A stretch of 64,000 bases of DNA from Lutimaribacter saemankumensis (GTDB taxonomy: Bacteria; Pseudomonadota; Alphaproteobacteria; Rhodobacterales; Rhodobacteraceae), in assembly GCF_900100005.1 (NCBI RefSeq), contig NZ_FNEB01000001.1, forward strand, positions 558,001-622,000, given 5' to 3'. Under the pieces are notes generated by a model. It saw only the letters and a program-made list of their open reading frames with translations, searched no databases and was not told where the DNA came from. Shown here piece by piece: positions 17,852 to 24,886 of this stretch. Within the stretch, counting starts at the first letter, position 1. Each line of letters starts with the position of its first letter. The translations under genes and the position numbers were made by a program.

Positions 17852-18264
17852 CACAGCACCGTAAACGACAGCACCCCGGCCGAGGCCATCGCCATCTCGT
17901 ATGTCGCCTCTCCGTTGTGGCTGCCCGCATATTCCAGCGCCGTCACCTGGAATGGGCCTTCCACGATCCCGAAATCGGGGATCACCACCTGGAAATCCGG
18001 GATCTCTCCGTCGAAAAAGATCTGCCGCGCGCGTTCGTCGGTATCGGCATCGCGAAACACCCCCGAGCCGCTGATCGAGGCCGTCTTGACCCCCGCGCCC
18101 GCCAGCAATTCACGCCAGCCGCCCTGGCTTTCCAGGCTCGTCACATCCACGCTTTCTGCGTTGAAACTGATCCGCGTGGCGCGCAGCCCCGCGATCGTGC
18201 TGAACTGCTTGTCACCGGTCAGGTCGACCTTGATCAGCAGGTCCTTGCCATTCTGTGCACCCAT
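17851..18264 (-). CDS. GTA major tail protein, TP901-1 family (g9)
   Basis: This 137-residue tail tube protein has the TP901-1 family features DLLIKVDLTGDKQFSTIAGL, FNAESVDVTSLESQGGWREL and GEATYEMAMASAGVLSF. It should polymerise into the tail tube. The ATG at 18264 follows a TTGGAGAGA ribosome site; an upstream in-frame start four codons earlier is less likely. Confidence 0.92.
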   Translation of the reverse strand: MGAQNGKDLLIKVDLTGDKQFSTIAGLRATRISFNAESVDVTSLESQGGWRELLAGAGVKTASISGSGVFRDADTDERARQIFFDGEIPDFQVVIPDFGIVEGPFQVTALEYAGSHNGEATYEMAMASAGVLSFTVL

Positions 18265-18284
18265 GTCTCTCTCCAAGGTTGGGA

Positions 18285-18695
18285 TTAGTCGTCTTCGATA
18301 CGCGCGCGGAACCGCAACTCGATCCGGCGCAACTGCCCGGTGCCTTCGCGGCTCGCCCGCGCGCGCAGGAAATCCAGCGCGACCAACCGGCCGCGTGACA
18401 GGCTCAGATCAGCATCCACCAGCGCATCGCTGACCGCCGCAGCGATGGTCTTGGCCGCAAGAAACCCGCTGCCGTCGCTCACCACCGACACCGTGAAATC
18501 GTGCCGCGCCCCGCCACCCGTCTTGTCCGAGGCGTCGCGCACCTCTTCCTGCCCCAGCGTTACGTAAAGCGCAGGCAGGCTGCCGCTCGGCACCACGTCA
18601 TAGATTGCGCTGCCGGCCAGCGCGGTCACCGCCGCGTCGCCGGTCAACCGCTGAAACACCGCCTCCTGCAGGGCAGCCGCCATGCCATAGCTCAT
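18285..18695 (-). CDS. GTA tail terminator-like protein, DUF3168 (g8)
   Basis: This 136-residue protein carries the DUF3168 pattern: AALQEAVFQRLTGDAAVTAL, IYDVVPSGSLPALYVTLGQE and HDFTVSVVSDGSG. DUF3168 proteins act as phage tail completion or terminator proteins at the head-tail junction. It is coupled to g7 by a 4-bp overlap and g9 follows 20 bp later. Confidence 0.9.
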   Translation of the reverse strand: MSYGMAAALQEAVFQRLTGDAAVTALAGSAIYDVVPSGSLPALYVTLGQEEVRDASDKTGGGARHDFTVSVVSDGSGFLAAKTIAAAVSDALVDADLSLSRGRLVALDFLRARASREGTGQLRRIELRFRARIEDD

Positions 18696-19033
18696 GCCAC
18701 CACCTCCTCTTCGGCAAAGCAGGTCAGAAACCGCCCGCGCGGATCACGCTCGGCCACCGCCGTTATGCGAAACAGCCTTGCGCCCTCCCGAAACCTCTGT
18801 TCGGGCCTGGGGCGCATCGTGCTGCCCACAGGCGCCGCGCGCACCGTGATGCGATACCCGGTCAGCGAAACGGGTATCCCGTCACCGTCCCGTTCACGGC
18901 CCGTGCGCGCGATCACGTCGGCCCAGAGCGTGCCCAGAACATCCCAGCCCCGCACCACGCCACCCGCGCCGTCGGGCAGTTCGCTCGGCGTTTCCAGCAC
19001 CAGTTGGCGGGTCAGATGCACCGGGCCGCTCAT
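18692..19033 (-). CDS. GTA head closure / head-tail adaptor protein (g7)
   Basis: This 113-residue protein resembles small phage head closure proteins: LTRQLVLETPSELPDGAGG, WDVLGTLWADVIARTGRERD and a C-terminal AERDPRGRFLTCFAEEEVVA. It joins the connector (g6) to the tail terminator (g8). The ATG at 19033 overlaps the g6 stop by 4 bp. The frame extends further upstream, but that part lies inside g6. Confidence 0.86.
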   Translation of the reverse strand: MSGPVHLTRQLVLETPSELPDGAGGVVRGWDVLGTLWADVIARTGRERDGDGIPVSLTGYRITVRAAPVGSTMRPRPEQRFREGARLFRITAVAERDPRGRFLTCFAEEEVVA

Positions 19034-19629
19034 GCCGCGCCCCCGCCCAGCATACGCACGGTGCGATAACGCTCGATCAGGCTGGTGACGCCGAAAGGCA
19101 TGCAACCCGCGCTCAATCCGGTCTCGTCGCGATACTCGTAGTAATGCGCCGCCAGCAGCATGACCGCCTGGCGCATATCGGCAGGCAGGGCATCGAAATT
19201 CGCCCCCATCCCCGCCTGGAACGCGATCACGACAGAGCCGCCCTGCGGAACGACCGGCAACAGCGCCGCGACAGGCACAAGCCGCGGGCGCTGACTGTCG
19301 CGCTCCAACCGGTAAAGCGCGGGGTCCACAACCCTTTCGACGCCGTCGCGATCCAGCACGGCCACCCCCGTCACCGCATCGACCGGCGCCACAGGCATCG
19401 CCTGCCCCGTCGCATCGCGCCAAGACGCCAGCGTCAGCCGGAAATCGCGCTTCAGCAGGATTTTCCCCGTCCGCGCCTCGATCGCCGACACGGCGGCCCG
19501 CAGGAAACTCTCCAGAACCACGTCCTGCAGCCCGTCCTCGGCAAACCCGGTGCCCTGACGCAGATGCGCCCTGAACGCCGCAAGCGGCAGGGCCGCCTGC
19601 GCGACCTCGGTCTCTTCCATCAACATCAT
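19030..19629 (-). CDS. GTA head-tail connector protein (g6)
   Basis: This 199-residue protein resembles HK97 gp6-like connector proteins: LRQGTGFAEDGLQDVVLESF, LRAAVSAIEARTGKILLKRD and MRQAVMLLAAHYYEYRDETG. Several close ATG codons exist (19629, 19626, 19620), and the ribosome site is weak. It is separated from the capsid gene by 147 bp, the largest gap inside the cluster, which contains no convincing ORF or terminator. Confidence 0.87.
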   Translation of the reverse strand: MMLMEETEVAQAALPLAAFRAHLRQGTGFAEDGLQDVVLESFLRAAVSAIEARTGKILLKRDFRLTLASWRDATGQAMPVAPVDAVTGVAVLDRDGVERVVDPALYRLERDSQRPRLVPVAALLPVVPQGGSVVIAFQAGMGANFDALPADMRQAVMLLAAHYYEYRDETGLSAGCMPFGVTSLIERYRTVRMLGGGAA

Positions 19630-19776
19630 GGACCTATCTCCAATCCTCGCCCCCACCCTGGGGTCAGGCGCGCGCCGTCAGCGTTGCTCGAACGGAGGGA
19701 GCAGCCAGACAACACCGTTGCACACGGCACGCGCCCCGGGGACGGGCCCGATTTGCCCGCCCCCGATTCCCGGCGC

Positions 19777-20964
19777 TTACGCGACCGAGAATTTCAGCAG
19801 CTTGATCGCGGCAAAGTCGCTCACGTCCCCGCCAACGCGCTTGGTCGCGTAGAACAGAACATGCGGCTTGGCCGAGAACGGATCGCGCAGAACGCGCAGA
19901 TCGGGCCGTTCCGCCACGGTGTAGCCCGCGCCGAAATCGCCGAACGCGATCGCTGTGGCATCGCTGCCGATATCCGGCATGTCCTCGGCGATCAGCACCG
20001 GATAGCCCAGCAGCCGCGCCGGTTCGCCCGCCGCCAGCCCGTCGGACCACAGGAACCGCCCGTCATTGTCCTTCAGCTTGCGCACCGCGCCCGCGGTTTT
20101 CGAGTTCATGACAAAAGCCGCATTGGCGCGATACTGCGCGCCCAGGGCATAAACCAGGTCGACAATCGCATCGGCCCCGCCGAACGCGCCATCGACGCCG
20201 GTCGCGACATATCCCAGGTTGCCCCAGCTCCAGCTGGCATTGCCGACATGCGGATGGGTCAGGAAGCCGGTCGGTTTGTCGATGCCGTCGCCGCCGACAA
20301 AGGCCGCCGCCTCGGCGCGGGCGAACTTGTCCGCGATACGGCTGGCCAGCCAACCTTCGAGATCGAACGCCGCGTCATCCAGCAACCGCTGCGAGGCCTT
20401 GGGCAGTGCCGACAGTTCGTGCAAGGGGATGGTGATCCGGTCGATCTGCGGCGTTCCGGTTTCCGAAACCGATCCGGTTTCCGCGTTCCACCCATGTCCG
20501 ACATCGCCGTGATCAACCAACACGTCATAGCTCGTGGCCTCGACCTCGACGACATTGGCCACCGCCCTGATCGACGCCGCACCCTGCAACACGTTGCGTA
20601 CGCTATCGGCGGTTTTCGGGTCCACCAGGTATCCGCCATCGGCGGCAACGGCGGTGTTCATCGCCTTGCCTTCCAGCGCGATACCCCGCAGCGCGTCGTC
20701 GTCGCCGGTGCGCAGATAGGCGTCGAACGCCTTTTGATGGGGCGCCTCGATCTCGGCGCCGGTGGCCAGCGCGGGGCGCTTGGCGGTTTGGGTGGCAGTC
20801 TTACGATCCAGCATGGTCAGTCGCTCTTCCTGTTGTTGAAGCCGTTGATGGATTTCATCACGAAACCCCTTGAATTCACTTGTGAACCCCGCAATCGCGG
20901 TGGTCGCCTCAACGACCGGAGACACACCATCCCCGGTCCGAGACTTGGTCTCGGTCGTGCTCAT
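19777..20964 (-). CDS. GTA major capsid protein, HK97 fold (g5)
   Basis: This 395-residue HK97-type major capsid protein has an N-terminal coiled-coil scaffold of about 100 residues (FRDEIHQRLQQQEERLTMLD). The mature domain begins near residue 100 (GKAMNTAVAADGGYLVDP) and contains ELSALPKASQRLLDDAAFDL and NAAFVMNSKTAGAVRKLKDN. The scaffold should be removed by the g4 protease. The ATG at 20964 has a GAAGGAA site at the right distance, while the ATG at 20970 is too close to it. Confidence 0.95.
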   Translation of the reverse strand: MSTTETKSRTGDGVSPVVEATTAIAGFTSEFKGFRDEIHQRLQQQEERLTMLDRKTATQTAKRPALATGAEIEAPHQKAFDAYLRTGDDDALRGIALEGKAMNTAVAADGGYLVDPKTADSVRNVLQGAASIRAVANVVEVEATSYDVLVDHGDVGHGWNAETGSVSETGTPQIDRITIPLHELSALPKASQRLLDDAAFDLEGWLASRIADKFARAEAAAFVGGDGIDKPTGFLTHPHVGNASWSWGNLGYVATGVDGAFGGADAIVDLVYALGAQYRANAAFVMNSKTAGAVRKLKDNDGRFLWSDGLAAGEPARLLGYPVLIAEDMPDIGSDATAIAFGDFGAGYTVAERPDLRVLRDPFSAKPHVLFYATKRVGGDVSDFAAIKLLKFSVA

Positions 20965-20998
20965 CAGCATTTCCTTCAGTCGTGGTCCCGGCCCGGGG

Positions 20999-21550
20999 TC
21001 AGCCCCGCGCCATCTCAAGGCGGGCCGCGTCGAATGCCGCCGCCAATTCGCGCCAGGCGGCATCGGCATCGGGCGTCTCGCCCTTCCGTCCCACCCGCGC
21101 ACTGGGCTGCATCGGAAAGGTCACCAGCGACACTTCCCAAAGCTCCAGTTCCGTCAAAAGCCGCTGGCCCTTGTCGTTCTTCACCGCGCGCCTCGTGCGG
21201 TACCCGATCGACAACCCGTCGATCGCGCCCGCCGCAACAAGCGCCGCCGCCTCACGGCCTTTTTCCACGGTGTCGAGGATACGGCCCTTCACGAACAGGC
21301 CCCGCTCATCCTCGCGCACCTCGTCCCAGACCCCGATCGGCTGCGACGGATCGTGCTGCCACAGCATCTTGACCTGGCGGCCCTCGGCGGCCAGGCGGGC
21401 CAGGCTGGCCGCATAGGCCCCCGCCTGCACCACGTCGCCGCCCTGATCGCTCGCGCCGAACAGGCTGGCATACCCTTCGATCACCGCACCGTCGCGCAAG
21501 ACGATATCCTCGCCCAGGCGACAGAACTTGGTTTCCAATCCGCTTTCCAT
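20999..21550 (-). CDS. GTA prohead protease, HK97 family (g4)
   Basis: This 183-residue serine protease (peptidase U35) has the expected motifs: GYASLFGASDQGGDVVQAGA, MLWQHDPSQPIGVWDE with the catalytic histidine, and GLSIGYRTRRAVK with the catalytic serine. It processes the capsid scaffold. Two starts are possible: 21550, with an AAAGGGA site, is used here; 21571 overlaps the g3.5 stop as ATGA but has no ribosome site. Confidence 0.9.
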   Translation of the reverse strand: MESGLETKFCRLGEDIVLRDGAVIEGYASLFGASDQGGDVVQAGAYAASLARLAAEGRQVKMLWQHDPSQPIGVWDEVREDERGLFVKGRILDTVEKGREAAALVAAGAIDGLSIGYRTRRAVKNDKGQRLLTELELWEVSLVTFPMQPSARVGRKGETPDADAAWRELAAAFDAARLEMARG

Positions 21551-21567
21551 CTCGTTCCCTTTCCCGC

Positions 21568-21795
21568 TCATGGCGCCACGGCCAGCAGCGACTGCACCGC
21601 CTGCGCCAGAATGATCCCCACGATCCCGTAGACCGCCAGCCACAGCCGCCGCTCCAGCTTTTCGATCGTCGCTTCCAGCCGCAGCGCCCGCTGCTGAAGC
21701 CCCTCGATCTGCAACGTGCTCACACGCTCATGCGCCTCGAGCCGCAGCGCCGGCGCGCAGTCGAACGCCTCGAACCCGTAACGCCGGTCATCCAT
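21568..21795 (-). CDS. GTA head formation protein, rcc01685-like (g3.5)
   Basis: This 75-residue protein has a helical N-terminal half (FEAFDCAPALRLEAHERVST) and a single hydrophobic segment near the C-terminus (LAVYGIVGIILAQAVQSLLA). It occupies the g3.5 position between the portal and protease genes and resembles the rcc01685-type head protein. Its start overlaps the end of g3 by 8 bp. Assignment depends on position and overall pattern. Confidence 0.82.
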   Translation of the reverse strand: MDDRRYGFEAFDCAPALRLEAHERVSTLQIEGLQQRALRLEATIEKLERRLWLAVYGIVGIILAQAVQSLLAVAP

Positions 21796-22975
21796 CGGCA
21801 GGCTCGCTTTGCGCCGGCAGCCCCAGCAGGCTGCGCTTTTCGGCGTCCGACAAGAACGCCGCCTCGGTCACGCGCCGCCACACCTCGGACCGCTCGGCCG
21901 CCAGCGCCGGCACCTGGTCGAGATCGGGCCTCAACTCCAGCACCTCCCCCGCGAACCGCGACAGCCAGTCCGACACCTGCGCCGTCACGCGCGTGGCCAG
22001 CGGCAGAACGGTCAGGCGGTAAAAGGCGCGGTTGGCCTCCTGGTAGTTGGCAAAGGTCGCATCGCCCGGAATGCCCAGCAGCATCGGCGGCACGCCAAAG
22101 GCCAGCGCGATCTCACGCGCGGCGCTTTCCTTGGTTTTCTGGAATTCCATGTCCGAGGGGCTGAACCCCATCGGCTTCCAGTCCAGCCCGCCTTCCAGCA
22201 GCATCGGCCGGCCCGCGTTGCGCGCGCCCTGGTGATGGGTCTCCATCTCGGACACCAGCCGGTCATACTGATCCGCGCTCAGCCCGCCCGCGCCATCCGC
22301 ACCGGTATAGACAATCGCGCCCGATGGCCGCGCCGCATTGTCCAGCAACGCCTTCGACCAGCGGCTGGCCGCATTGTGCACGTCCAACGCCTGCGCCGCC
22401 GCCTGCAGGGGCGACAAACCATAATGATCATCCTGTGGATGAAACGCCCGGATATGGCAGATCGGCGCCACTTCCGCCGTCGCGTCGAACCGGTGCCTGC
22501 GCCCGCCCACCGCATATTCATAAGCCACCGGCCATCCATCCGACCCGGGCACCACCTGCATCCGGTCCGAACGCAGCACATGCAGCTCTCCCGGCACCGC
22601 GTCCGCGCCCGCGACGGCCTCCAGATAACCGTCGCCCGACAGCAGCAGATGGCCGAAAAGCGCCTCGAACAGCTCGGCCTTGCCCTGCGCGGGGTTGGGC
22701 CGCTGCACCAGACGCAGCACGGGATGGCTGTCATAGCGCTGCGCGCTGTCCTGCAGCACCAGCGGCAGGGCCGCCGCGGCCTCTGCGATCATCTTGACGC
22801 AGCGATGCACCACCGGGTTCGCCGCATAGCCCGTGCGCGTCAGGCTGGCGGTGTCACGCGGGCTCCAGGCCACACGCCCGGCGCTGCCAAATGCCATGAC
22901 ACGGCCCGTGGCGCTTGCCTTGCGCTCGGGCGCGGCATCCACCCCGGCGCTGCGTCGAAAGAAATCCAGCTTCAT
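21788..22975 (-). CDS. GTA portal protein, HK97 family (g3)
   Basis: This 395-residue portal protein forms the dodecameric DNA channel at the capsid vertex. Characteristic stretches are GYAANPVVHRCVKMIAEAAA, LFGHLLLSGDGYLEAVAGAD and ALAFGVPPMLLGIPGDATFA, followed by NYQEANRAFYRLTVLPLATR. The length is normal for HK97 portals. It lies 83 bp downstream of g2. Confidence 0.94.
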   Translation of the reverse strand: MKLDFFRRSAGVDAAPERKASATGRVMAFGSAGRVAWSPRDTASLTRTGYAANPVVHRCVKMIAEAAAALPLVLQDSAQRYDSHPVLRLVQRPNPAQGKAELFEALFGHLLLSGDGYLEAVAGADAVPGELHVLRSDRMQVVPGSDGWPVAYEYAVGGRRHRFDATAEVAPICHIRAFHPQDDHYGLSPLQAAAQALDVHNAASRWSKALLDNAARPSGAIVYTGADGAGGLSADQYDRLVSEMETHHQGARNAGRPMLLEGGLDWKPMGFSPSDMEFQKTKESAAREIALAFGVPPMLLGIPGDATFANYQEANRAFYRLTVLPLATRVTAQVSDWLSRFAGEVLELRPDLDQVPALAAERSEVWRRVTEAAFLSDAEKRSLLGLPAQSEPADG

Positions 22976-23058
22976 GCGTCTTGCTCCTTATCCTCGCGGG
23001 CCGCCGGGCCATCGCGTCGTTGAACCCAACCTCGCGTCAAAGGTTTAAGAAAAGTGAA

Positions 23059-24429
23059 CTAGAGCGCGCGCACCTGCGGATGCCGCCACTTTCGCGCCGG
23101 TTCGATCATCAGATCGGTCATCGCCCAGACCAGCGCATCCAGCCTGTCGGGGCTGCCCGTGCCCTCGAATCCCAAGGTGGTCATCGCGCACATCTGGTCC
23201 TCCAGAACGCCGAAACCGCGCAGGTGGTTGACCCGGCGCTGCTCGTAAAGCGCGGCGACCGGCTCGGCCCGCGCCTGCTTGTTGACCGAGGCGCGCACCT
23301 TGCTCAGCGGGACAAGGGGATCGACCTGCCGCAACACGGCTTCGACCATGTCACCGCCCTGGTTTACCTCGACGACAATGCGATCCGCGCGCCACCGTTC
23401 CTTTGCCGCAATCGCTGCGCGCGCCCAGGCATCGGGACTCGCGGCGCTGACGCTCGCATCCTCCAGAACGCAGGCCTGCCAGTGCTGCGGCCCGCCCTGG
23501 CTGCGCACACCGGCGACGACGATGCCGCATTCGTCCGACCGCGAATGACCGGTGACAGGCGGGTCCACCGCCACGACGATCCGGTCCAGTTCGGGCACCT
23601 CGCGCACCCGCGCCGCATCGAGCGTCGCCCGCGACCACAACGCCCCCTCGGCATCCTCCATCAGAATGCCCTCCAGCTCCTGGCGGCCCAGCCGCGTACC
23701 GGCATAGCGCGCGCGCATCTCGACCATGAAGCTCTCGCCCAGGTTCGCCGCGTTTGCCTCGGTCGCGGCATGGGTCTGCACCGTGCTTTCGCGCTCAAGC
23801 AGATCCTTCAGCACGCCGACATTGCGCGGCGTCGTCGTCACGCAAACCTGCGGGCGGTCCCCCAGCCGCAACGCGAACTGCAGCATGTCCCAGGCCTCCT
23901 GCCCGCGCTTCCACTTGGCCAGTTCGTCCACCCAGGCCGCATCGAATTGCGGCCCCCGCAACGCTTCCGGTTCGTGTGCGGAAAACACCTGCGCCGTCGC
24001 GCCGTTCGGCCATGTCAGCATCCGCCGCCCCCCGTGCCAGACAGGTTTGCGGTCGGGCGGGGCACATGCCAGGATGCCGCTGTCCCCGAACACCATCACC
24101 TCGCGGGCCTGGTCCAGCGTCTCGCCCACGATCGCCACCCGTGCGCACCGCCCCGGATCGAGCGGCATCGCCCCTTCGACCAGGCCGCGCACCCATTCCG
24201 CGCCCGCACGGGTCTTGCCCGCACCGCGTCCGCCCAGGATCACCCAGGTCCGCCAATCCCCATCCGGCGGCAACTGGTGTGGCAGCGCCCAGAATTCGAA
24301 CAGGTGCGGCAACGCCAGCACCATCTCGTCATCGAGGCTTTCCAGGAACTCTTGCTGGACATCCTCGGGCGCGGAGGCGAGCCAGGCGGCACCCGATCTC
24401 AGTTCGTGCCCTGTCGAAATCGATGGCAT
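23059..24429 (-). CDS. GTA terminase large subunit (g2)
   Basis: This 456-residue packaging motor has a Walker A motif in TWVILGGRGAGKTRAGAEWV, a Walker B-like RGPQFDAAWVDELAKW and the nuclease-domain aspartates in IVVAVDPPVTGHSRSDECG. GTA terminases package by headful with little sequence specificity. The ATG at 24429 is used; one at 24471 is also in frame. The 5' end overlaps the 3' end of g1 by about 100 bp in another frame, which is typical for these clusters. Confidence 0.93.
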   Translation of the reverse strand: MPSISTGHELRSGAAWLASAPEDVQQEFLESLDDEMVLALPHLFEFWALPHQLPPDGDWRTWVILGGRGAGKTRAGAEWVRGLVEGAMPLDPGRCARVAIVGETLDQAREVMVFGDSGILACAPPDRKPVWHGGRRMLTWPNGATAQVFSAHEPEALRGPQFDAAWVDELAKWKRGQEAWDMLQFALRLGDRPQVCVTTTPRNVGVLKDLLERESTVQTHAATEANAANLGESFMVEMRARYAGTRLGRQELEGILMEDAEGALWSRATLDAARVREVPELDRIVVAVDPPVTGHSRSDECGIVVAGVRSQGGPQHWQACVLEDASVSAASPDAWARAAIAAKERWRADRIVVEVNQGGDMVEAVLRQVDPLVPLSKVRASVNKQARAEPVAALYEQRRVNHLRGFGVLEDQMCAMTTLGFEGTGSPDRLDALVWAMTDLMIEPARKWRHPQVRAL

Positions 24430-24679
24430 AGTCGTTGACGATGCCCTGCTGTTCCTTGCGGCGCTCTTCACATCTTTGCTCCGTATCCAGTGCCATCTTC
24501 AGCCAGTGCCGGATTTCCGCAGTCAGCCGGGCGCTGTCTTTCAACGCCTCAACCTCGCCCGCGCGCACCCTTTGCTGAAGTTCCAGTAGCTCGGTGGTCA
24601 TCCCGAGCAGTTGCTCTTCCACGACCCGAATGGCCCGGCTCAGAGAGCCTTCGGTCATGTCAGACAGTTCTGCTTTCAT
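24329..24679 (-). CDS. GTA DNA packaging protein, small terminase-like (g1)
   Basis: This 116-residue mainly helical protein matches the first GTA gene product: RAIRVVEEQLLGMTTELLEL, LTAEIRHWLKMALDTEQR and GIVNDYAIDFDRARTEIG. It is thought to be the small terminase subunit. ATG 24679 and ATG 24658 are both possible starts with weak ribosome sites; 24658 lies one base after the stop of a 13-codon leader ORF, which would fit coupled translation. The 3' end overlaps g2. Confidence 0.8.
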   Translation of the reverse strand: MKAELSDMTEGSLSRAIRVVEEQLLGMTTELLELQQRVRAGEVEALKDSARLTAEIRHWLKMALDTEQRCEERRKEQQGIVNDYAIDFDRARTEIGCRLARLRARGCPARVPGKPR

Positions 24680-24701
24680 GTACTTGCTCGCTTTGCCCCA
24701 T
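24660..24701 (-). CDS. 13-codon leader ORF upstream of GTA g1 (candidate)
   Basis: ATG at 24701 opens a 13-residue peptide, MGQSEQVHESRTV, ending at TGA one base before the internal ATG (24658) of g1. It has the best ribosome site of the region, GGAGGG with a 7-nt spacer. It could couple translation to g1 or act as a regulatory leader. Alternatively, the strong site might belong to a g1 start lost by a small indel. Confidence 0.4.
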   Translation of the reverse strand: MGQSEQVHESRTV

Positions 24702-24728
24702 GCGTGTTCCCTCCGCACGAGCGAGACG

Positions 24729-24764
24729 AAAAAAGCGGCGCCCGGGTTCACCCCGGGGCCGCTT
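24729..24764 (-). terminator. intrinsic terminator in the GTA leader region
   Basis: On the minus strand a GC-rich hairpin (outer stem AGCGG/CCGCT, inner CCCGGG-type stem) is followed by six T. It lies between the candidate GTA promoter and g1, about 20 nt after the predicted transcription start. It may instead end the upstream SLC13 transcript. Confidence 0.78.
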
Positions 24765-24789
24765 GCCCACCTCTTCCAGCATGTCACAA

Positions 24790-24819
24790 CCTATACGATA
24801 AACCGTGCGCTGATGTCAA
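24790..24819 (-). promoter_or_regulatory. candidate sigma-70 type promoter of the GTA cluster
   Basis: On the minus strand a perfect TTGACA (-35, plus positions 24814-24819) and TATAGG (-10, 24790-24795) are separated by 18 bp. Transcription would start near 24783, upstream of the leader terminator. Known Rhodobacterales GTA promoters depend on GafA-type activators; no binding site was identified here. Confidence 0.6.
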
Positions 24820-24886
24820 GGTTTTCCGCCTGAGGATCGGCACTCAACCGTCCGATTTCATTACACTTTATTAACCCGGAAAGGCA

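Larger units (their letters stand above)
10774..24819 (-). mobile_element. gene transfer agent (RcGTA-type) structural gene cluster
   Basis: A 14-kb co-oriented block of 17 genes follows the gene order of the Rhodobacter capsulatus GTA: small terminase-like g1, large terminase g2, portal g3, g3.5, protease g4, capsid g5, connector and closure proteins g6-g8, tail g9, chaperones g10 and g10.1, short tape measure g11, then g12-g15. GTAs are domesticated prophages that package random host DNA. No integrase, replication, holin or lysis gene is present, as expected for this cluster. Gene 15 is frameshifted here. Confidence 0.93.

Noticed and set aside
19144-21372. 742-codon plus-strand open frame across GTA genes 4-6
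   Set aside because: It is the antisense of the capsid, protease and connector genes. High G+C keeps the opposite strand open; the translation is Arg/Pro/His-rich with no family pattern.
10774-24679. Active inducible prophage
   Set aside because: No integrase, repressor, replication or lysis genes and no attachment repeats; gene order is that of a GTA.
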